Below are positions 40,748 to 49,536 of a stretch of 64,000 bases of DNA, piece by piece. Position numbers and translations under genes: made by a program. Below the pieces are notes generated by a model. The model was given only the letters and a program-made list of their open reading frames with translations, ran no database searches and was not told the origin of the DNA. This stretch comes from Lentzea terrae. GTDB lineage: Bacteria; Actinomycetota; Actinomycetes; Mycobacteriales; Pseudonocardiaceae. Position 1 is the stretch's first letter. Each line of letters starts with the position of its first letter. Where the stretch lies: contig NZ_QFWW01000033.1 of the NCBI RefSeq assembly GCF_003265345.1, positions 43,437 through 107,436 on the forward strand, given 5' to 3'.

Positions 40748-42064
40748 TTAAAGACCCGGAGGGATCGGACGGGTGTGCTGGCCCAGGTGGACCGGCAGCG
40801 AGTGCAGCCCGTAGACGATGGACAGCTTGCGGAACGACAACGCACCGGGATCGACTGCGAGCCGCATCTCGGGGAACCTGCGCACCAAAGCCGGGTAGGC
40901 GGTCCGCAGCTCCATCTTCGCCAGCTCGGCGCCGATGCAGCGGTGCGCGCCGTAGCCGAACGCGAGGTGCTGGCCAGCAGACCGGGACGGGCAGATGTCG
41001 TCCGGCGACGGGTAGACGCTCGGGTCGCGGTTCGCCTGCGACAGCGAGCACGCCACGATGTCACCGGCGCGCACGCGGGTGCCGGCGATGAGCACGTCCT
41101 TGCGCGCAACGCGGAGGAACGCCACCTGCACGACGGACTGGTGGCGCAGCAGCTCGTCGACCACGCCGCCGATGGCCTCGTCGTCGTCACGCACGCGGGC
41201 GAGCAGGTCGGGGTCGCGCAGCATCGCGAGCGTGCCCAGCGAGATCATGCTGGCCGTCGTCTCGAACCCGCCGGTGAGCAGGCCGTCCGCGAGACCGGCC
41301 AGTTCGTCGTCGTCCAGCTCGTCACCGTGCTTGCGGATGAGCTCGCCGAGCAGCCCGTCGGTGGGTGCCTGGCGCTGCGCCCGCACCAGCTCCCGGAAGT
41401 AGACGACGGACTCCGACACCGCGGACAGCGACGCCGTGGCGGCACCACCGAGGTCGAACCGGGCCACGCTGCGGCGCTGGAACTCCTCGCGTTCGCTCGC
41501 GGGCACGCCCAGCAGTTCGCAGATCGTGAGCGCCGGCACGGGCATGGCGAAGTCCTCGACGAGGTCGACCGGGCCGTCCTTCATGGACATCAGGTCGAGC
41601 TGGTCGGTCACGATGGCCTCGATGCGCGGGATGAGCCGGGAGAGCCGCCGCATGGTGAACTCGGGCGTCAGCACTTTGCGCAGTCGCGTGTGCTCCGGCG
41701 GGTCGCTGAACCCGAGCCCGCCCGGCGCCTCCTCCGCGAACAGCCCGAGGTCCTTGAAGTGGCCGAAGTCGTTGCTGAACGACTCGCTGTCGACCAGCAC
41801 GCTCTTGGACGCCTCGTACCCGGTGACCAGCCACACCGGGACCGGCAGCGGCAGCCGCGTGATCGGCCCGCGGGCGTGCATCCGCGCCAGCTCCGGCACC
41901 GGGTTCAACCCGTTGCGCCGCAGCGGTGCCAGCACCCGCGAGGGCACCAGCCAGGACGACTCGAGGTCGAACCCGCTCTTGCTGAGGTGCGCGAGCACCT
42001 GCTTGCCAACCCAACCGGTCAGGCGCGAACGAACGTCCGTCGCCGACCGCAGAACTTCCTTCAT
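40748..42064 (-). CDS. Cytochrome P450
   Basis: 438 residues. I-helix GGFETTAS (about 240-247), K-helix ExxR in DELLRHQ (about 304), and haem-binding FGYGAHRCIGAELA with the ligand Cys at about 372. Soluble bacterial class I type, needing external ferredoxin and reductase, neither of which is nearby. The ATG at 42064 (MKEVLRSATDV) is preferred because upstream in-frame sequence is not family-like. The substrate is unknown. An 8+8 inverted repeat lies about 60 bp upstream. Confidence 0.93.
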   Translation of the reverse strand: MKEVLRSATDVRSRLTGWVGKQVLAHLSKSGFDLESSWLVPSRVLAPLRRNGLNPVPELARMHARGPITRLPLPVPVWLVTGYEASKSVLVDSESFSNDFGHFKDLGLFAEEAPGGLGFSDPPEHTRLRKVLTPEFTMRRLSRLIPRIEAIVTDQLDLMSMKDGPVDLVEDFAMPVPALTICELLGVPASEREEFQRRSVARFDLGGAATASLSAVSESVVYFRELVRAQRQAPTDGLLGELIRKHGDELDDDELAGLADGLLTGGFETTASMISLGTLAMLRDPDLLARVRDDDEAIGGVVDELLRHQSVVQVAFLRVARKDVLIAGTRVRAGDIVACSLSQANRDPSVYPSPDDICPSRSAGQHLAFGYGAHRCIGAELAKMELRTAYPALVRRFPEMRLAVDPGALSFRKLSIVYGLHSLPVHLGQHTRPIPPGL

Positions 42065-42126
42065 GCCCGCTGTCCCTTCGGCGGAAAGGGGGGCGTGGCT
42101 GCTGGTCCCCACCGAGACGGACAATA

Positions 42127-42150
42127 ACGACGTGACCGCGCGCACGTCGT
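42127..42150. promoter_or_regulatory. Inverted repeat upstream of the P450 gene
   Basis: ACGACGTG (42127-42134), 8-bp spacer, CACGTCGT (42143-42150), both arms perfect. Two CGTCATAC direct repeats (about 42148 and 42171) lie alongside. Candidate operator in the P450/Eis spacer. Confidence 0.4.
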
Positions 42151-42195
42151 CATACCCAGGCCTAACGCGCCGTCATACTTTGGTCCAGTTGCCGA

Positions 42196-43392
42196 TCAGA
42201 ACCAGTGCAGGCAGTGCGGTGGACGTGCTGCGCGGAACAGCGCGTCGGCGATCTGGACCGCGTTCGGGTTGTGCGCCAGGACGTGCCCGGCCCTGATCAG
42301 CGTGCTCGGCGCGGTGCCGCCGAGGTAGATCGAGCCCAGGTCGCGCACGTCGAGCGAGAGGTCCGGCGCGCGGTCGGTCGGGACGCATTCGGCCTTGCCG
42401 TCCCGGACGGTCAGCAGGTGGCGGCCGTGCTCGCCGAGGAACGGGTCGTGCACCTCCAGCACCAGGTCGCCGTCGCCGAGGTAGCCGCGCGCGGTCAGCG
42501 CCCTCGGGACGTCCAGCAACCGCACCCACAACCAGTCGGTCTCACCGCTCAGCTGACCCGCGCGGAAGTCCGCGAGCTGCCAGCGCAACGGGTGCTCGGT
42601 GGGGAAGTGCTTGAACGTCACCTCGGTGACCAGGTCGTGGCCGAGCACGAACCGGGCCAGCGCGCCGAACACCGCGTCGTCGCTCGTGATGGTCTCGTCG
42701 ATCACCAGGCTGCCATCGGTGAGGGCGTAGCTGGCGTACCCGTCCGCGACACCGTCAGCGTCCCGGTGGACGGCGACGTACCGCGGTGCCGGAGCCACCG
42801 GAGGCTTCCCGGCGCCCAGCGCCCACCAGCGGTGCGGCCTCGACAGCGCCCCGGCCTGCGTGCGCCGGTAGCGGTCGTAGACCTCTTCCAGGACGTCGCC
42901 GCACTCGGACCGCTTCAGCACCTCGATCGATCCGGTGTCCTGGTGAGTCCTGAACGCGCTTTGGCTGCGCTGGACCGTCAGTCGTCGCGTGTGGGTCGCC
43001 GGCCCGTAGCCGAACCTGCCGTAGATCGTGCCCTCGCTGGCCAGCAGGACGGCCAGGAAGTCGCCCCGTTCGCGCAGCTCAGCGAGTTGATGTCGCATCA
43101 TCGCGGTGAGCACGCCCTGGCGCCGGTGCGTCGGCAGGACACCCACGGAGGTGACGCCTGCGGCGGGCACGACGACCTCACCGGGCAGCGTGAGCTCGAA
43201 CGAGTACGCGGCGGTCGTGCCGACGGCCTTCCCGCTGTCGGTGAGCGCCATCACCCCGCGGTCCAGCTCGAGCGCCGACCACCAGACCCCACCGCCGTGC
43301 TCGTCCGGTGTCTCGAGGAACCGCCCGAACGCGGTGTGCACGGTGTCGACGAAGACGTCGAGGTCCTGGGCGGTGGTGGCACGGATCTTCAC
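42196..43392 (-). CDS. Eis-like GNAT N-acetyltransferase
   Basis: 398 residues with the Eis architecture: an N-terminal GNAT domain (acetyl-CoA loop SVGVLPTHRRQGVLTAMM, about 81-98), a second divergent GNAT domain, and a C-terminal sterol-carrier-like domain (DLVLEVHDPFLGEHGRHLLTV). The chain ends …LHWF; Eis uses a C-terminal carboxylate in catalysis, consistent with this end. Eis homologues acetylate aminoglycosides and other amines at several positions. The natural substrate here is unknown. Divergent from the methyltransferase gene across 56 bp. Confidence 0.88.
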   Translation of the reverse strand: MKIRATTAQDLDVFVDTVHTAFGRFLETPDEHGGGVWWSALELDRGVMALTDSGKAVGTTAAYSFELTLPGEVVVPAAGVTSVGVLPTHRRQGVLTAMMRHQLAELRERGDFLAVLLASEGTIYGRFGYGPATHTRRLTVQRSQSAFRTHQDTGSIEVLKRSECGDVLEEVYDRYRRTQAGALSRPHRWWALGAGKPPVAPAPRYVAVHRDADGVADGYASYALTDGSLVIDETITSDDAVFGALARFVLGHDLVTEVTFKHFPTEHPLRWQLADFRAGQLSGETDWLWVRLLDVPRALTARGYLGDGDLVLEVHDPFLGEHGRHLLTVRDGKAECVPTDRAPDLSLDVRDLGSIYLGGTAPSTLIRAGHVLAHNPNAVQIADALFRAARPPHCLHWF

Positions 43393-43448
43393 GAGCCACA
43401 GTGGATCGGGGGCGCGGCGACGAGATCAACCGAATTAAGGTCGAGAGG

Positions 43449-44201
43449 GTGACAACTGCTGAGGACTTCGATCGCTGGTACGCCGATCGCGTCGAGTCGC
43501 CGGTCGCCGATGAGCTCGTCCAGCGCGTGCTCGCTCTCCCAGCTGATCTGCAGTCGACGAGCCTGCTGACCGGGCAGGGGCTGGACGAGGTCGTGGCGAT
43601 CCTCGGCCCGCGGCCAGGACAGGTCCTGCTGGACCTGGCGTGCGGCCGCGGCGGCTACGGTCTGGAGATCGTCCGGCGCACCGGCTGCCGGCTCGTCGGC
43701 GTGGACTTCTCCGCCGTCGCGATCGAGCAGGCCACGCGGCGCGCCGCCGAACTGGCGATCCCGGCCGACTTCCAGGTGGGTCAGCTGACCGACACCGGAC
43801 TCGAGGACGCCTGTGCCGACGCGGTGCTGATCGTCGACGCCTTCCAGTTCGCCGACCCGAAGCTGGACGCGTTGCGGGAGTGCCTGCGCGTGCTGCACCC
43901 CGGCGGACGCCTGGTCATCACCACCTGGGAGCCCGTGGACCCCGCGGACGAACGCCTGCCGCTGCGGATGCGCCAGGTCGACCTCGCGAACCAGCTGCCG
44001 GAAGCCGGGTTCGCCGACGTCGAGGTCACCTCGAAGCCGGAGTGGCGGGAGATCGAGCAGCGGTTCTGGCAGGAGTCGCTCACCGTCGACGCCGGCGACG
44101 ACCTCGCGATGCAGTCGATGCAGGACGAGGCGCGGCGCGTGCTGAAAGGCTTCGATCTGCGGCGGCGCGTGCTGGCGAGTGCGACGGCGCCGCCCCGGTG
44201 A
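43449..44201 (+). CDS. SAM-dependent class I methyltransferase
   Basis: 250 residues. Motif I VLLDLACGRGGYGLEI (about residues 58-73), acidic loop GVDFSAVAIEQA and post-motif LRVLHPGGRLVITTWEP are typical of small-molecule or ubiquinone/sterol-type methyltransferases. GTG start at 43449 after GAGAGG. The substrate is unknown. Just beyond its stop lies a decayed ABC-F fragment on the opposite strand, then the intact ABC-F gene. Confidence 0.88.
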   Translation: MTTAEDFDRWYADRVESPVADELVQRVLALPADLQSTSLLTGQGLDEVVAILGPRPGQVLLDLACGRGGYGLEIVRRTGCRLVGVDFSAVAIEQATRRAAELAIPADFQVGQLTDTGLEDACADAVLIVDAFQFADPKLDALRECLRVLHPGGRLVITTWEPVDPADERLPLRMRQVDLANQLPEAGFADVEVTSKPEWREIEQRFWQESLTVDAGDDLAMQSMQDEARRVLKGFDLRRRVLASATAPPR

Positions 44202-44222
44202 CAGCGGGTGGCAACGGTGGGC

Positions 44223-44338
44223 ACCGTTCTCGCCGATCAGGCCGATGCGCCAGCCTGGGTGCCGCGGTCAGCGACACCCCGTCGAGCACCCGCCGGTTGC
44301 CGAAGACGCGCACCAGTTCGTGAGCGACCAGAGCTGCC
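44223..44338 (-). pseudogene. ABC-F N-terminal stub
   Basis: Immediately after the stop of the ABC-F gene, the same strand reads LVAHELVRVFGNRRVLDGV then SLTAAP. After a +1 shift it reads WRIGLIGENG, the start of a second ABC-F nucleotide-binding domain up to Walker A. Homology stops there, next to the methyltransferase stop. The wording (GLIGENG) differs from the neighbour (GLVAPNG), so it is not a simple internal duplication. Interpreted as the remains of a tandem ABC-F gene lost by deletion. Confidence 0.65.
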
Positions 44339-45949
44339 TCAGGCAGGCGAGCCCTCCAGCAGCTTGCCGTTGTCCAGGCGCAGCCGGCGGTCGATCCTCA
44401 CCTCGCTCAGGAACCGTTCGTCGTGGCTGACGACGACGAACGCGCCCTGGTACGCGTTCAGCGCGCTCTCCAGCTGCCCGGCGCTGACCAGGTCGAGGTT
44501 GTTGGTGGGCTCGTCGAGCAACAGCAGCTGCGGCGCGGGCTCGGCGAACAGGATGCACGCCAGCGTGGCCCGCAGCCGTTCGCCGCCGGACAGCACCCCG
44601 ACCGGCAGATGTGCCCGCGCACCCCGGAAGAGGAAGCGCGCCAACAGGTTCATCCGCTCGGCCGGTGGCATGGCCGGGGCGAACGCGGCCAGGTTCTCCG
44701 CCACCGTGCGGGCGTCGTCGAGCAGGTCCAGCCGTTGCGACAGGTACGCGACGCGCCCGTCGGCCCGCTTGACCTCACCGCTGTCGGCCTTCAACGAACC
44801 GTGAATGACGCGCAGCAGCGTCGACTTGCCCGCGCCGTTCGGGGCGGCCAGCGCGATGCGTTCTGGGCCGCGGATCGACAGGTCAACGCCGTCGAACAGG
44901 TCCCGCACGCGAATGCCCGAGCCGGTGAACAGGGTGCGCCCGGCCGGCACCGCGGTCTGCGGCAGTTCCAGGCTGATCTTCTGCTCGTCCTTCAACGCCC
45001 GTTCGGCCTGGTCGAGCCGCGTCTTGGCGGCGCTGAGCCGGGAAGCGTGCGTGCCGTCGGCGCGGGCCGCGGACACCTCGGCGTTGCGCTTCATGTTGCC
45101 GGCGAAGATCCGCGGCAGACCGGCGCTGGAGAGGTTCTTCTGAGCATTGCTGGCCCGTCGCGCGGCTCGTTCGCGGGCCTGCTGCATCTCCCGCTTCTCG
45201 CGCTTGACCTCCTGCTCGGCGCTGCGGATGTTCTTCTCCGCCACCTCGCGCTCGGCCGCGACCGCTTCCTCGTACTCGCTGAAGTTGCCGCCGTAGAAGC
45301 GGATCTCGCCGCCGTCGAGCTCCGCGATCCGGTCCATCCGGTCGAGCAGCGCCCGGTCGTGGCTCACCACGAGCAGGCACCCGCGCCAGTCGTCGAGCAC
45401 CGCGTACAGCCGTTGCCGCGCGTCCAGGTCGAGGTTGTTGGTGGGTTCGTCGAGCAGCAACACGTCCGGCTGCCTGAGCAACTGCGCCGCGAGCCCGAGC
45501 GAGATGATCTGCCCGCCGCTCAACGTGTCCAGCCGCCGGTCCAGCGCGAGCTCGCCGAGTCCGAGGCGGTCGAGCTGGGCGCGGGTGCGTTCCTCGAGGT
45601 CCCAGTCGCTGCCGATGACGGTGAAGTGCTCCTCGCCGACGTCACCGGACTCGACGGCGGCGATCGCGGCGAGCACCTCCGCCACGCCGAGGACCTCGGC
45701 CACGGTGCGGTCGGCGGTCAGCGGCAGGTCCTGCGGCAGATAGCCGAGCACGCCGTTCACGGACACGCTGCCGTCAGCGGGCTGGAGCGCTCCCGCCACG
45801 AGCTTGAGCAGCGTGGACTTGCCGGCGCCGTTCGGGGCGACGAGACCGGTGCGGCCGCCCGGCAGCGTGGCGGACAGGCCGTCGAACACCGGGGTGTCGT
45901 CCGGCCAGGCGAAGGACAGGTTCGAGACGACGATGCATGCGTCGGACAT
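44339..45949 (-). CDS. ABC-F ribosomal protection-type ATPase
   Basis: 536 residues with two ABC domains and no membrane segments. Both Walker A motifs read APNGAGKST, the signatures are LSGGQ (first) and LSGGE (second), and both Walker B reads LLLLDEPTNNLD or VLLLDEPTNNLD. The charged linker between them (EEAVAAEREVAEK through ALKDEQ, about 95 residues) is the region that in antibiotic-resistance ABC-F proteins reaches the ribosomal peptidyl-transferase centre. The ATG at 45949 follows GAGG; a 30-codon upstream extension is rejected as not family-like. Probably a translation factor or drug-protection protein. Confidence 0.92.
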   Translation of the reverse strand: MSDACIVVSNLSFAWPDDTPVFDGLSATLPGGRTGLVAPNGAGKSTLLKLVAGALQPADGSVSVNGVLGYLPQDLPLTADRTVAEVLGVAEVLAAIAAVESGDVGEEHFTVIGSDWDLEERTRAQLDRLGLGELALDRRLDTLSGGQIISLGLAAQLLRQPDVLLLDEPTNNLDLDARQRLYAVLDDWRGCLLVVSHDRALLDRMDRIAELDGGEIRFYGGNFSEYEEAVAAEREVAEKNIRSAEQEVKREKREMQQARERAARRASNAQKNLSSAGLPRIFAGNMKRNAEVSAARADGTHASRLSAAKTRLDQAERALKDEQKISLELPQTAVPAGRTLFTGSGIRVRDLFDGVDLSIRGPERIALAAPNGAGKSTLLRVIHGSLKADSGEVKRADGRVAYLSQRLDLLDDARTVAENLAAFAPAMPPAERMNLLARFLFRGARAHLPVGVLSGGERLRATLACILFAEPAPQLLLLDEPTNNLDLVSAGQLESALNAYQGAFVVVSHDERFLSEVRIDRRLRLDNGKLLEGSPA

Positions 45950-46013
45950 GGTGAAACCTCGGGATGTGCTGCGCGTGAAGCGATCGCGCGAGTGGAAAAG
46001 GGGACGACGGAAC

Positions 46014-46033
46014 GGCCATCGCGATCGATGGCC
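46014..46033. promoter_or_regulatory. Inverted repeat in ABC-F leader
   Basis: GGCCATCG-CGAT-CGATGGCC, perfect 8+8 with a 4-bp centre, 65 bp upstream of the ABC-F start. It could be an operator or a leader hairpin; ABC-F resistance genes are often controlled by leader attenuation. Confidence 0.4.
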
Positions 46034-46139
46034 TGTCACATCCCGGGCTCACCCGGAGATGTCGTCTTCACCCACCAGCAGCACGTCGAGCTCCTCATCG
46101 AGGCGTTGATCTCCGCACCCACGGTAGCAGAATGGAGAG

Positions 46140-47084
46140 GTGACCCATGCCGCATTGGACCTGCTGCGCGACCGCTGGCAGCAACAGAGCACGCCGGGAC
46201 GGCGTTCCGACGACGCACGCCTGGTGCTGCTCATCGAAGGCGGCAGCTCGCGCGGCGCCTACTCGAGCGGCATGACGGTCGCGATCGAGCGGCTCGGGCT
46301 GCTGCCGCTGTTCGACGCCGTGTACGGCAGTTCGGCGGGCTCGTTGAACGCGGCCTGGTTGTTGTGCGGCCGCGCCGAGAAGACCAAGCACGCGTGGTGG
46401 GATCCGAGGGTCATGCGGACGACCATCAACCCGATGCGCGCGTTCACCCGCCAACCGGTCGTGGACACCAAACACCTCGTCCACACCATCTACACACAGG
46501 TCATGCCGATGGGTTTCCAGGACATCCTCGACAACCCCGTCGAGTTCCACCCCATCGCCACCGACGCGCTCACCGGCAAGGCCGCCGACCTGCACGGCAT
46601 GATCCACGACATCCCGAGCCTGCAGACCGCGTTGCGCGCCTCGACCGCGATGCCGCTGCTGGCCGGCCCGCCCGTGGTCGTCGACGGCCACCCGTACGTC
46701 GACGCCGGGCTGAGCGAGATGGTCTGCGTGCGGTCGGCGCTCGCGCAGAAGGCCACGCACATCGTCGCCCTGCGCACGACGCGCGAGGACGACCTGCCGG
46801 TCGGCCCTTCTCGTGGCGAACGGGTCGTGCTGTCGCGGTGGTTCGCCCGCCACGCACCGGGAGTCGTGCAGACGTGGTTGCGCCGCAAGGAACTCCGGGA
46901 CGAGGAGGAAGAGCTGCTGGCGACGCATCCCGCGTGCCTGCAGATCCGGCCACCGCTGGGCAGCCTGGAGGTCGGCCGCACCGAACGCCGCCCGGCCGTG
47001 ATGCGGGCCGTGGTCGACGTGGGCATCAGGTTGGCGCTGACCGAACTGGCGGCCGTGCGCGGCGCCGTCGAACAGCTACCTTGA
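46140..47084 (+). CDS. Patatin-like phospholipase
   Basis: 314 residues. The oxyanion glycine loop is in LIEGGSSRGAYSSG (about 31-44), the nucleophile in VYGSSAGSLNAAW (GxSxG, about 62-68) and the catalytic Asp in YVDAGLSE (DGG/A-type, about 188). This is the RssA/YjjU-like bacterial patatin group, hydrolysing phospholipids or lysophospholipids. The GTG start directly abuts a GGAGAGG purine run, an unusually short spacing, so the start may be leaderless or lie slightly downstream. Followed after 4 bp by the amidase gene. Confidence 0.87.
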   Translation: MTHAALDLLRDRWQQQSTPGRRSDDARLVLLIEGGSSRGAYSSGMTVAIERLGLLPLFDAVYGSSAGSLNAAWLLCGRAEKTKHAWWDPRVMRTTINPMRAFTRQPVVDTKHLVHTIYTQVMPMGFQDILDNPVEFHPIATDALTGKAADLHGMIHDIPSLQTALRASTAMPLLAGPPVVVDGHPYVDAGLSEMVCVRSALAQKATHIVALRTTREDDLPVGPSRGERVVLSRWFARHAPGVVQTWLRRKELRDEEEELLATHPACLQIRPPLGSLEVGRTERRPAVMRAVVDVGIRLALTELAAVRGAVEQLP

Positions 47085-47088
47085 CCGG

Positions 47089-48561
47089 ATGGACTTCGAC
47101 GAGTACCGGAAACACGACGCCACCGGGCTGGCGCAGCTGGTCGCCGCGAAGGAGGTGTCCGCGGCCGAGTTGCTGGCCGTGGCACGGGAGCGCGCCGCGG
47201 CGGTGAACCCGCGGATCAACGCGATCGTGCGGGACGTTCCGGCCGAACCGTCGGAGGACCTCACCGGACCGTTCGCCGGCGTGCCGTTCCTGATCAAGGA
47301 CCTCGGCCAGGACTACGCGGGCCTGCCGACGTCCAACGGCTCCCGCTCGCTCGCCCGGCATCCCGTCGCCGAGCATTCGACCGTGGTGAAGCGGTGGCTC
47401 GACGCGGGCCTGGTGATCTTCGGCAAGACGAACCTGCCGGAGTTCGGTGCGAAGGCGATCAGCGAGCCGCTCGCCTGGGGCCCCGCGCGCAACCCGTGGG
47501 ACCTCACCCGCACCCCCGGCGGCTCGTCGGGAGGATCCGCGGCCGCGGTCGCCGCCGGGATCGTGCCGTGCGCCGGTGCGAACGACGGTGGTGGCTCGAC
47601 GCGGATTCCGGCGGGGTGCTGCGGGCTCGTCGGCCTGAAGCCGGGGCGCGGGCTCACGCCGTTCGGCCCGGAGACCGCCGAGATGATGCACGGCGCGGCG
47701 GTGCAGGGCGTCGTGTCGCGGACGGTGCGCGACACGGCCGCAATGCTCGACGTCATCTGCGGTGGCGAACCGTCCGGGCCGTACTCGCCCGCGATGCCGT
47801 CGGAGTCGTTCGCGTCGTGCGTCGGCATCGATCCGGGGAAGCTGCGGATCGGCGTGCGGGTGCCGTCCGCGATCAACCCGCAGCCGCACGCGGAGGCGTA
47901 CGAGGCGGTTTCCGCCGCCGTGCGGGTGCTCACCGACCTCGGCCACCACGTCGAGGAACTGCCCGCTGCGCCGTTCGACGACGCCGCGCTGGCCCGCGAC
48001 TTCCTGCTGACGTGGTTCGTCAACCTCGCGTGGAAGGTGGCGGACGCCAAGCGGGTCTCGGGCGCACCGGACATCGCGTTCGAGCGCGACACGTTGTTGA
48101 TGGCCGCGCTGGGACGGGCCACGAGTCCGGTCGACTACGTGGACGCCGTCCAGCGGCGGCACGAGCACACGCGGCGGCTGAGCACGTTCTTCGAGTCCTA
48201 CGACCTGCTGCTGACGCCGACCCTCGCGACGCCACCGCCGAAGGTCGGCGCGTTCGACCTGCCGATGTCGTTGCAGCGGGCGACCGACGTGCTGCTGAAG
48301 ACCCGCACGGCCCGGTTGCTGCGCCACACGTCGATCCTCGACGACATGATCTCGGACAACCTCGGCTGGGTGCCGTACACGCAGCTCGCGAACATCACCG
48401 GTCGTCCCGCGATCTCGTTGCCACTGCACTGGACCGCCGACGGGCTGCCGCTCGGCGTCCAGTTCGTCGCGCCGCTCGCGGGCGAGTCGCTGCTGATCCG
48501 GCTCGCCGCCCAGCTGGAGGAAGCGCTGCCGTGGGCGGACCGGATGGCAGTCATTCGCTGA
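47089..48561 (+). CDS. Amidase (amidase signature family)
   Basis: 490 residues. The Ser-cisSer-Lys triad is visible: Lys in PFLIKDLG (about 69), cis-Ser in PGGSSGGSAAAVAAG (about 145-150) and nucleophile Ser in DGGGSTRIPAG (about 169). Signature-family enzymes hydrolyse amides, nitrile-derived amides, peptides or tRNA-bound Gln; this length and the isolated context fit a general amidase or 6-aminohexanoate-type hydrolase rather than GatA. It follows the patatin gene closely and overlaps the convergent hydrolase gene by 11 bp. Confidence 0.92.
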   Translation: MDFDEYRKHDATGLAQLVAAKEVSAAELLAVARERAAAVNPRINAIVRDVPAEPSEDLTGPFAGVPFLIKDLGQDYAGLPTSNGSRSLARHPVAEHSTVVKRWLDAGLVIFGKTNLPEFGAKAISEPLAWGPARNPWDLTRTPGGSSGGSAAAVAAGIVPCAGANDGGGSTRIPAGCCGLVGLKPGRGLTPFGPETAEMMHGAAVQGVVSRTVRDTAAMLDVICGGEPSGPYSPAMPSESFASCVGIDPGKLRIGVRVPSAINPQPHAEAYEAVSAAVRVLTDLGHHVEELPAAPFDDAALARDFLLTWFVNLAWKVADAKRVSGAPDIAFERDTLLMAALGRATSPVDYVDAVQRRHEHTRRLSTFFESYDLLLTPTLATPPPKVGAFDLPMSLQRATDVLLKTRTARLLRHTSILDDMISDNLGWVPYTQLANITGRPAISLPLHWTADGLPLGVQFVAPLAGESLLIRLAAQLEEALPWADRMAVIR

Positions 48562-49468
48562 GGAACCGCAGCAGCTCCGCGGTGACGAACTGAGGGTTTT
48601 CCTCGGCGAGCCAATGCCCTGCGCGCGGAACGTCGACCGCGCGCACGATGTTGGTCATCCGCGGGGCTGCTGTTGCACGGATCGCCTCTGCCTGGCCTTG
48701 GGCGGCCATGATCAGGGTGGGGATGCTCGTCGGTGCTGCCGCTTCGGTGTCCTTCACGTCCTGGTCGAGGGTGCGGTAGAGGTCGAAGCCGCCTTTCAGC
48801 GCTTCCGGTTTGCGGTAGGTCCGTGCGAACTCGTCGATTTCCTCGTCGCTGAACGGAGATTGCGTGTTCGTGCCGCCGAACGCGCTGCCGTTGAAGGAGA
48901 CCTGCGGGTAGAACAGCTTCAGGTACTCGCGGACGTTGTCGCCCACCACTGCTTCCGGGACGGCCGGCTGGGAGTGGAAAGCGATGTGCCAGCTCAGGTT
49001 CCGGTACGTGCGCGCGTCGATCGCCGGTCCTGGCAGCGGCAGGTCGAGGTAACCGAGTTTGCCGGTGTCGGCGGGGAACTGGCTGGCGTGCTGGAAGGCC
49101 ACGGCGGCGCCCAGGTCGTGGCCGATGACGGCCGGCTTGCCGAGGTTTTTGGTCAGCGCGTGGACATACCGCGCCAACGTGGCTTTGTCGTAGCTCTTCG
49201 GCGTGCCGGTGCTGTCGCCGAGGCCGGGCAGGTCGATCGCGTAGACGGTGTGGCGTTCGGCGAGTGCGGGCATGATCGGCCACCAGCCGTACCAGGTCTG
49301 GGGCCAGCCGTGGATCAGCACGACCGGGGTGCCGCTGCCGCCTTTGACGTAGTGCATGCGGATGCCGTCGACGCCGGCGTACTCGTGCCGGAAGGTCTGG
49401 TCGAGCGTCGTTTCCGGGGTGGGCGTGCAGGCCGTGATCAGCAGTAGCAGAGCTAGGACGCGTTTCAT
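48551..49468 (-). CDS. Lipoprotein alpha/beta hydrolase (epoxide hydrolase-like)
   Basis: 305 residues. A lipobox LLLLITAC (Cys about residue 13) anchors it outside the membrane. The core has the epoxide-hydrolase/dehalogenase pattern VVLIHGWPQTWYGW and a GHDLGAAVAFQ elbow in which the nucleophile is Asp rather than Ser. The late His is in AGHWLAEENP. Such enzymes open epoxides or cut carbon-halogen bonds; an extracytoplasmic version is notable. The ATG at 49468 is chosen because it gives the lipoprotein leader. Divergent from the XRE-cupin regulator. Confidence 0.85.
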   Translation of the reverse strand: MKRVLALLLLITACTPTPETTLDQTFRHEYAGVDGIRMHYVKGGSGTPVVLIHGWPQTWYGWWPIMPALAERHTVYAIDLPGLGDSTGTPKSYDKATLARYVHALTKNLGKPAVIGHDLGAAVAFQHASQFPADTGKLGYLDLPLPGPAIDARTYRNLSWHIAFHSQPAVPEAVVGDNVREYLKLFYPQVSFNGSAFGGTNTQSPFSDEEIDEFARTYRKPEALKGGFDLYRTLDQDVKDTEAAAPTSIPTLIMAAQGQAEAIRATAAPRMTNIVRAVDVPRAGHWLAEENPQFVTAELLRFLSE

Positions 49469-49510
49469 GGGCTCAGCGTGGCTGCGTCGTGCTGAAGTTG
49501 GCACGAAAAC

Positions 49511-49525
49511 TTGCCGGTCTGGCAA
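49511..49525. promoter_or_regulatory. Inverted repeat TTGCC-N5-GGCAA
   Basis: Perfect 5+5 repeat in the 68-bp divergent spacer between the hydrolase and XRE-cupin genes, 11 bp before the regulator start. Probable operator of that regulator. Confidence 0.5.
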
Positions 49526-49536
49526 GATGCCGGCTC

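Noticed and set aside
40748..42064. P450 as part of a secondary-metabolite gene cluster
   Set aside because: No PKS, NRPS, terpene synthase or ferredoxin gene within the window; only scattered tailoring-type enzymes.
45950..46039. 30-residue N-terminal extension of the ABC-F protein
   Set aside because: Extension is Arg/Ser-rich, unlike the family; ATG at 45949 has GAGG upstream and begins the ABC domain directly.
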